10,379 bases of DNA from CAZSLZ01 sp964607865 (GTDB lineage: Bacteria > Vulcanimicrobiota > JAJTBE01 > CAZSLZ01): contig CAZSLZ010000120.1 of assembly GCA_964607865.1 (NCBI GenBank), positions 1 to 10,379 of the forward strand, given 5' to 3'. Shown piece after piece: positions 6,293 to 10,379 of this stretch. Below the pieces are notes generated by a model. It was not told the DNA's origin. It saw only the letters and a program-made list of their open reading frames with translations, and made no database searches. Position numbers and translations under genes: made by a program. Position 1 is the first letter of the stretch. Each line of letters begins with the position of its first letter.

Positions 6293-6317
6293 GACCGCTT
6301 CGGCGGTCTTTTTTTTT
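6293..6317 (+). terminator. Rho-independent terminator with UUCG tetraloop
   Basis: A perfect 6-bp stem, GACCGC and GCGGTC, closes a TTCG tetraloop (6293-6308) and is followed by nine T residues. It lies 9 nt after the permease stop codon and should end the ABC transporter transcript. It is also only 23 nt before the start codon of the next gene. Confidence 0.92.
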
Positions 6318-6340
6318 CAAAATTTCGAACAGGTAAATTA

Positions 6341-8176
6341 ATGCCCAGACTAAGAAATAAAATATTTATATGGATATGGTTAACCGTGGCAGCCCTCCTG
6401 GTTGTTATTATTATGGCTAACTATTATATCAGTTCACAATTTGAAATTAATGACATGCTCGAAATTGCCAGTTTATGGACCGAAAATATTGATTCTAATA
6501 TACTTGATGTACTGGAAAAACAACGGATGGATGCAGAGTACATTGGAAGTTATGTCCAGGAAAACCAGGTTAACGAGAATTTTATAAAAGGCCTGTTTAA
6601 AACTACAGTAATTAAAAATCATTATATAAATTCTATTATCATAATGCCCGATATAAATCAGAAAAACCATATACTTTATTATTCAAAGCATTCAAATAAT
6701 AACTCAGAAGCTGTTGAATCGGAAATAAGAAATAGATATTTGAAGGATACCAGGCTTGTCAGGCAGGGCTGGCGATCGGTTGTGGATGATTCTGAAAAGG
6801 TTATAGCCTATATATCACCTGTTAAGAAAAATAATAAAGTAACAGGATTGGTAATTATTGAAATTGGGGTTGATGATTTTAATGGTTTTATAGGGACCCT
6901 CGATCTGCCTGAAGGAACCAGGATTTATATAAAAGACAGAAACAATCAGGCATTAATTTATCCGGTGCAAAAAAATGAAGTTGAACTGTATGACAAGGTG
7001 AAAAAGAAAAATAATAAAAGATTAAAAAAATATAATAATGTGGAAGTGTTGGAATTGAAAAATGATCCCGTAAAGGGAAAACCAGTTTTTGTTCTTTACT
7101 TTGAAGGAAAATCCGATTTTCAGTTTATATTGTCATTACCAAGGGATATTGTTCTTGAAGAAGTCAAAGCTTTACAAAACAAGTTAATAATTATCGCCAT
7201 TGTGGGAATTATAATTCTGGGTCTGGTGATCAACATGGTTTCGGGTTCAATTTCCGCTTCTCTGGTGCGGTTGGCGGGAAATGTTGAAACAATCAATGAG
7301 AATCTGGGCCGGGAGTTTGACATAGGCCCTGATACCCGTGAAGTGCTTGCCTTGCAACAGGCTTTTAATTCAATGAGCAAGGATTTAAAAAATTACATTG
7401 AAAACGTAAAGATGCTTACCAGAGAAAAAGAAAAAATAGAAAATGAACTTCAAATTGCCCGGGAAATCCAGATGTCAATCATTCCTCAGAAGTTCCCAGC
7501 TTTTCCGAATCGCAATGATATTGATATTTACGGTAAAACCTTGCCCGCACGCCAGGTTGGCGGAGATTTTTATGATTTCTTCTTTGTTTCTCCCACAAAA
7601 TTATGTTTCATGCTGGGCGATGCATCGGGCAAGGGAGTCCCTGCTGCCATATTTATGGCAGTGTGCCGGGCTGCCATCAAGTCTGCCGCCCTCATGAATT
7701 ATCCTCCGGGGGAATGTGTAAAATATGCAAACAACCTTGTTGCGAGTGAAGACTATAACAGTATGTTTATGACTGTGTTTGTCGGCTTTCTCGATACCCG
7801 CACAGGAGAACTCAGTTATTGCAATGCGGGGCACAACCCACCGGTTGTTTCAGGTAATGGCAGAAAAGAATTCGTGAATGAAAAATCAGGGCCTGCTATC
7901 GGCTTTTTAAAGGATATTGATTTCACAACTGAAAAGTTTGAAATGAATCAATATATTATATTATACTCTGATGGCGTAACCGAGGCTATGAATAATAAGG
8001 GGCATGAGTTTTCTTCCCGAAGATTGATGGAATCCATAGATTTAAAAGCTGAGCAGAATTGTGAAACCATAGCCCGAAGAATAGAAGAAGCAGTTGAAAC
8101 TTTTGTAAACGGTGCAGAACAGGCTGATGATTTAACCATATTGGTTGTTGAATTAACCGGGATGGAAAGGCAATAA
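6341..8176 (+). CDS. Membrane-bound SpoIIE/RsbU-type PP2C phosphatase with dCache-like sensor
   Basis: This 611-residue protein has helix 1 at 8-26, an extracytoplasmic region of about 250 residues, helix 2 at 282-300, and a HAMP-like segment (about 301-355). A coiled-coil linker (about 360-388) leads to a PP2C/SpoIIE phosphatase domain (about 390-605). The outer region resembles dCache_1 sensors (WRSV..., AYISPVKK, GLVIIEIGVDDF near 165-180). Phosphatase metal ligands are in place: GGDFYD with D409, GDASGKG with D427, SDGVTEA with D544, and QADDLT with D596/D597. Such proteins dephosphorylate a STAS anti-anti-sigma factor in response to an outside signal, which lets it capture the anti-sigma kinase. 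An AGG site seven bases before the ATG supports this start. The next gene encodes the expected kinase, with a 2-nt gap. The ligand is unknown. Confidence 0.95.
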   Translation: MPRLRNKIFIWIWLTVAALLVVIIMANYYISSQFEINDMLEIASLWTENIDSNILDVLEKQRMDAEYIGSYVQENQVNENFIKGLFKTTVIKNHYINSIIIMPDINQKNHILYYSKHSNNNSEAVESEIRNRYLKDTRLVRQGWRSVVDDSEKVIAYISPVKKNNKVTGLVIIEIGVDDFNGFIGTLDLPEGTRIYIKDRNNQALIYPVQKNEVELYDKVKKKNNKRLKKYNNVEVLELKNDPVKGKPVFVLYFEGKSDFQFILSLPRDIVLEEVKALQNKLIIIAIVGIIILGLVINMVSGSISASLVRLAGNVETINENLGREFDIGPDTREVLALQQAFNSMSKDLKNYIENVKMLTREKEKIENELQIAREIQMSIIPQKFPAFPNRNDIDIYGKTLPARQVGGDFYDFFFVSPTKLCFMLGDASGKGVPAAIFMAVCRAAIKSAALMNYPPGECVKYANNLVASEDYNSMFMTVFVGFLDTRTGELSYCNAGHNPPVVSGNGRKEFVNEKSGPAIGFLKDIDFTTEKFEMNQYIILYSDGVTEAMNNKGHEFSSRRLMESIDLKAEQNCETIARRIEEAVETFVNGAEQADDLTILVVELTGMERQ

Positions 8177-8178
8177 TC

Positions 8179-8604
8179 TTGAAAATTATTGAAAAGAATA
8201 TAAAAAATGACATATCCGAGCTTGGAGTTATTTCTGAAATAATAGAAGATTTAAGACAGGATTATAACTTGAAAGAGGAAACTGTTTTTACTATTAACCT
8301 GGTATTGGATGAACTGATAACGAATATTATCCGGCACGGATACAATGATGAATGCGAACATTATATTGATCTGGTGGTTTGCGCCGACGAAGATGATTCA
8401 TCAATAATTCTGCGGCTGATGGACGATGGGGAGCCTTTCAACCCTCTGGACTATCCAGAACCTGATATACATGCACCGCTGGAAGAAAGAAAACCTGGAA
8501 ACATGGGGATTCATCTGGTGAAAAATATGACAGATGATTTAAAATACAGACGGGAAAATGGAAAAAATATACTTCTCATAAAGAAAAAAGTGGCTTTTGG
8601 GTAA
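8179..8604 (+). CDS. RsbW-like anti-sigma factor / serine-protein kinase (HATPase_c_2)
   Basis: This 141-residue GHKL ATPase of the RsbW/SpoIIAB group has its N-box at 39-55 with E45 and N49 in LVLDELITNIIRHG. The G1 motif is LMDDGEPFNP (80-89), and the G2 motif is GNMGIHLVK (107-115). It lacks any dimerisation/phosphoacceptor His domain, as expected for the family. Its role would be to bind and inhibit a sigma factor (or other target) and to phosphorylate its STAS antagonist on Ser. It begins with TTG, with AAGG eight bases upstream, 2 nt after the phosphatase gene. No sigma factor gene lies in the window, so the target is either elsewhere or not a sigma factor. Confidence 0.93.
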   Translation: MKIIEKNIKNDISELGVISEIIEDLRQDYNLKEETVFTINLVLDELITNIIRHGYNDECEHYIDLVVCADEDDSSIILRLMDDGEPFNPLDYPEPDIHAPLEERKPGNMGIHLVKNMTDDLKYRRENGKNILLIKKKVAFG

Positions 8605-8609
8605 TAATT

Positions 8610-9308
8610 ATGATTGAAATCTTTGCAAAACGAATCGAAATTGAAGAAGATACTCAGCTTATGGAAACCAAGTTTGAAATCTTATCCCAACAGAACAGAG
8701 ATAAAGTTGAGCGCCTGAGATTCAGGGAAGATAAAATCAGGACCGGGTTGGGTGAATTGCTGGTAAGAGATGTTTTAAAACGGAAATTTGACCTTGACGA
8801 TGAGGAGATTGATTACCAGAAAGATGAATATGGTAAGCCTTTTGTCGGAAAAATGGAGGATTTTTATTTTAATATCTCTCATTCCGGCCACTGGGTAGTT
8901 TGCGCTTTGGGGGGTAAACCCCTGGGAATAGATGTAGAAAAAATTGAAAAAGTTGATTTAAATATTGCCAATAAGTTTTTTACAAAACATGAACAGGATG
9001 CGTTATTTCGGTTACCTGAAGAAGAACAACTAGATTATTTTTTTCAGATATGGACATTAAAAGAGAGTTTTATTAAAGCCCAGGGTAAGGGGTTGGCAAT
9101 TCCTCTGGGTAGTTTTACCGTAGTTCCCGACTACAGGACAAAAAAAATATTTTTTCAAAGTGAAGATTTCAACGAGAAATTTTATTTTCGGCAGTTTTAT
9201 CTGGAAGATAACTACAAACTGGCGGTTTGCGCCAGAGAAAGGCATTTCTCTAACGAATTGGTTATTTTTGAAAAATTATTTCATAAAGGCAATAATTGGC
9301 TGCGTTAA
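8610..9308 (+). CDS. 4'-phosphopantetheinyl transferase, Sfp type
   Basis: This 232-residue enzyme would transfer the 4'-phosphopantetheine arm from CoA to a conserved Ser of a carrier protein. Family motifs are clear: YGKPFV (74-79), FNISHSG (87-93), GIDVE with the metal ligands D108 and E110 (106-110), and WTLKESFIKAQGKGL with E152 and K156 (148-162). Its length fits the Sfp/HetI/Gsp group rather than the short AcpS group. It begins 5 nt after the kinase gene, with only a weak ribosome-binding site, and is probably translated from the same mRNA. No polyketide, peptide or fatty-acid synthase is visible here, so its carrier protein must lie elsewhere. Its stop codon directly abuts the stop of the convergent STAS gene. 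It may be the housekeeping transferase of the cell. Confidence 0.94.
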   Translation: MIEIFAKRIEIEEDTQLMETKFEILSQQNRDKVERLRFREDKIRTGLGELLVRDVLKRKFDLDDEEIDYQKDEYGKPFVGKMEDFYFNISHSGHWVVCALGGKPLGIDVEKIEKVDLNIANKFFTKHEQDALFRLPEEEQLDYFFQIWTLKESFIKAQGKGLAIPLGSFTVVPDYRTKKIFFQSEDFNEKFYFRQFYLEDNYKLAVCARERHFSNELVIFEKLFHKGNNWLR

Positions 9309-9644
9309 TCAACCTATACTTTTCAGGGCTTCCTGCCGGGTTTCAAATATCTTTATTACCTGGGTAAAACCTGTCATCTCAAACACTTCATAAACCTGCT
9401 TGTGGGGTTCAAATAAAACCAGAGTTTTTTCCAGTTTTTTTGCCTCTTTGGCAGCTTTCAGAAAACTTCTCAGGCCCGAGCTGTTTATATACTCCAAACC
9501 TGCTATATCCACAGCTATTTTATCATGATCTTCCCTGATAAGATCCATTAATTTCTTTTCAAATTCATTGACTGTCTGGGTGTCAAGCCTGCCTTTTATG
9601 CTTAAAATTTGCACACCTTTGTTTTCGCTTAATTTATATAGCAT
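9309..9644 (-). CDS. STAS-domain anti-sigma factor antagonist (RsbV/SpoIIAA type)
   Basis: This 111-residue single STAS domain has the normal RsbV length. The strand-helix start GVQILSIKGRLD (10-21) and VDIAGLEYINSSGLRSFL (45-62) are typical. The phosphorylation site falls in NSSGL, most likely S55 by comparison with RsbV, with S56 as the alternative. The residue before it is Asn54 rather than the common Asp. It is the natural substrate for the RsbW-like kinase and the SpoIIE-type phosphatase encoded on the other strand in this window. A GAGGAG site six bases before its ATG lies within the end of the TMEM175 gene. It is thus in a two-gene operon with a channel homologue, convergent to the kinase operon. 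Confidence 0.94.
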   Translation of the reverse strand: MLYKLSENKGVQILSIKGRLDTQTVNEFEKKLMDLIREDHDKIAVDIAGLEYINSSGLRSFLKAAKEAKKLEKTLVLFEPHKQVYEVFEMTGFTQVIKIFETRQEALKSIG

Positions 9645-9646
9645 AA

Positions 9647-10312
9647 TTACTCCTCTTCATGTATAAAGATTTTGAGTTCTTTTAATTCATTGCGCTTGTA
9701 ATATCTGGTTACCAGGGGAATTGAATATGTTATGTAATAAGGTATGGTTACATTGAAGAAACTAATTATGAGGGCAATGAAGAATATTAATGCAACCAGA
9801 TTATTTTTCTCTCTTGTGATTTTTATATATTTAATATTTAAACTGTCATCCACCAGGCGATGTTTATCAGAGGCATATTTCCATACAATAGTTATCAGCA
9901 CCTGCACAAGAAAAAGGTTTGACAGAAAGATAATTACCGCTAAATTATGGTCACCATGAACTCCGGCGATATCTGTGGAAAATGGTAAGATTGCCAGAAA
10001 CATAAGGTAAAAAATACTCAACCATAGTAAGGCAATATCAGTTTCTTTAATGTAATGATATATTTTATGGTGGGTGATCCAGAAAATCCCCAATACCAGA
10101 AAACTATATATATAAATAATCAATTCCGGCATCAAACTGGTCAGGTAAATATAGAGTTCTTCCTCTGACAGCCTTTTCATGTCGGGAAATTTGACGTTCA
10201 ATATCAATAATGTCATAACAATAGAAAAAATACCGTCACTGAGGGTTACAATCCTCTGGGGAGATAAGGCTAAATTTGTCAATAATTCCTGATTATTTTT
10301 TATTTTGTACAT
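9647..10312 (-). CDS. TMEM175-family (DUF1211) potassium channel homologue
   Basis: This 221-residue, six-helix membrane protein begins with the family signature R-x3-(F/L)SDGIF: R20, then L24-S25-D26 in TLSDGIFSIVMTLLILNV on helix 1, which lines the pore in bacterial TMEM175 channels. Other hallmarks are FWITHHKIYHYI (77-88, with H81 and H82) and the LAILPFSTDIAG segment on the fourth helix. The canonical Phe of FSD is Leu here, which may affect gating or selectivity. Bacterial members are tetrameric K+ channels without the usual P-loop filter. The start has GGAG six bases upstream. The gene is followed after 2 nt by the STAS gene, which links ion flux and stress signalling by co-transcription. 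The N-terminal 19 residues are polar and cytoplasmic. Confidence 0.9.
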   Translation of the reverse strand: MYKIKNNQELLTNLALSPQRIVTLSDGIFSIVMTLLILNVKFPDMKRLSEEELYIYLTSLMPELIIYIYSFLVLGIFWITHHKIYHYIKETDIALLWLSIFYLMFLAILPFSTDIAGVHGDHNLAVIIFLSNLFLVQVLITIVWKYASDKHRLVDDSLNIKYIKITREKNNLVALIFFIALIISFFNVTIPYYITYSIPLVTRYYKRNELKELKIFIHEEE

Positions 10313-10379
10313 GAATTCTCCGGTACTATATTAATTGGTTATTTACTGAAACAACTGGCAGATCCTTTAAAATTAGTTA

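Noticed and set aside
10325..10354. TTGTTT-18-TATAGT on the minus strand as a promoter for the TMEM175 gene
   Set aside because: It would start transcription about 6 nt before the ATG and cut through the GGAG ribosome-binding site. The true promoter is probably beyond the right edge.

Overview
The window reads as a gene-dense stretch of a diderm (Gram-negative-type) bacterial chromosome of moderately low GC content. ExbB/ExbD proton-channel genes imply an inner membrane and a periplasm, and Shine-Dalgarno sites are clear in front of most genes. No rRNA, tRNA, transposase, phage or CRISPR signal was seen. The gene mix (ExbB plus two ExbDs, a DUF3473-type deacetylase homologue, NosFY-like ABC exporter genes, a SpoIIE phosphatase/RsbW/STAS set, TMEM175) would fit an uncultivated deep-branching phylum. 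The sequence alone does not let me name the lineage.

Layout. (1) Positions 1-1678, minus strand: exbB, exbD, exbD, then a TTG-started reading frame that runs off the left edge. This is an energy-transducing module of the TonB/Tol type. (2) 1679-1844: a divergent intergenic region with a 15-bp perfect palindrome and a sigma70-like promoter facing right. (3) 1845-3248, plus strand: two tandem paralogues I do not recognise. Each has a hydrophilic N-terminus, a glycine-zipper membrane helix, a roughly 90-residue middle region, and a second glycine zipper at the same residue numbers. (4) 3378-4526: a polysaccharide-deacetylase fold protein with an Arg/Ser-rich then Glu-rich N-terminal tail. Its catalytic and metal-binding residues are replaced, so it looks like a pseudoenzyme. 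(5) 4576-6283: an ABC exporter ATPase and an ABC-2-type permease, overlapping by 11 nt and closed by a UUCG-loop terminator. (6) 6341-9308: a dCache-SpoIIE-type phosphatase, an RsbW-like anti-sigma kinase, and an Sfp-type phosphopantetheinyl transferase. (7) 9309-10312, minus strand: a TMEM175-type channel followed by a STAS anti-anti-sigma factor. The STAS gene ends exactly where the transferase gene ends.

How they may work together. The phosphatase, kinase and STAS protein make the three core parts of a partner-switching circuit, so an extracytoplasmic signal could control release of an unseen sigma factor or other partner. The antagonist gene is placed convergently and is linked to a K+-channel homologue rather than to the kinase. 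The window's two most unusual items are the paired glycine-zipper proteins and the inactive-looking deacetylase downstream of them. Whether these form one system with the ABC exporter is inference from gene order only.
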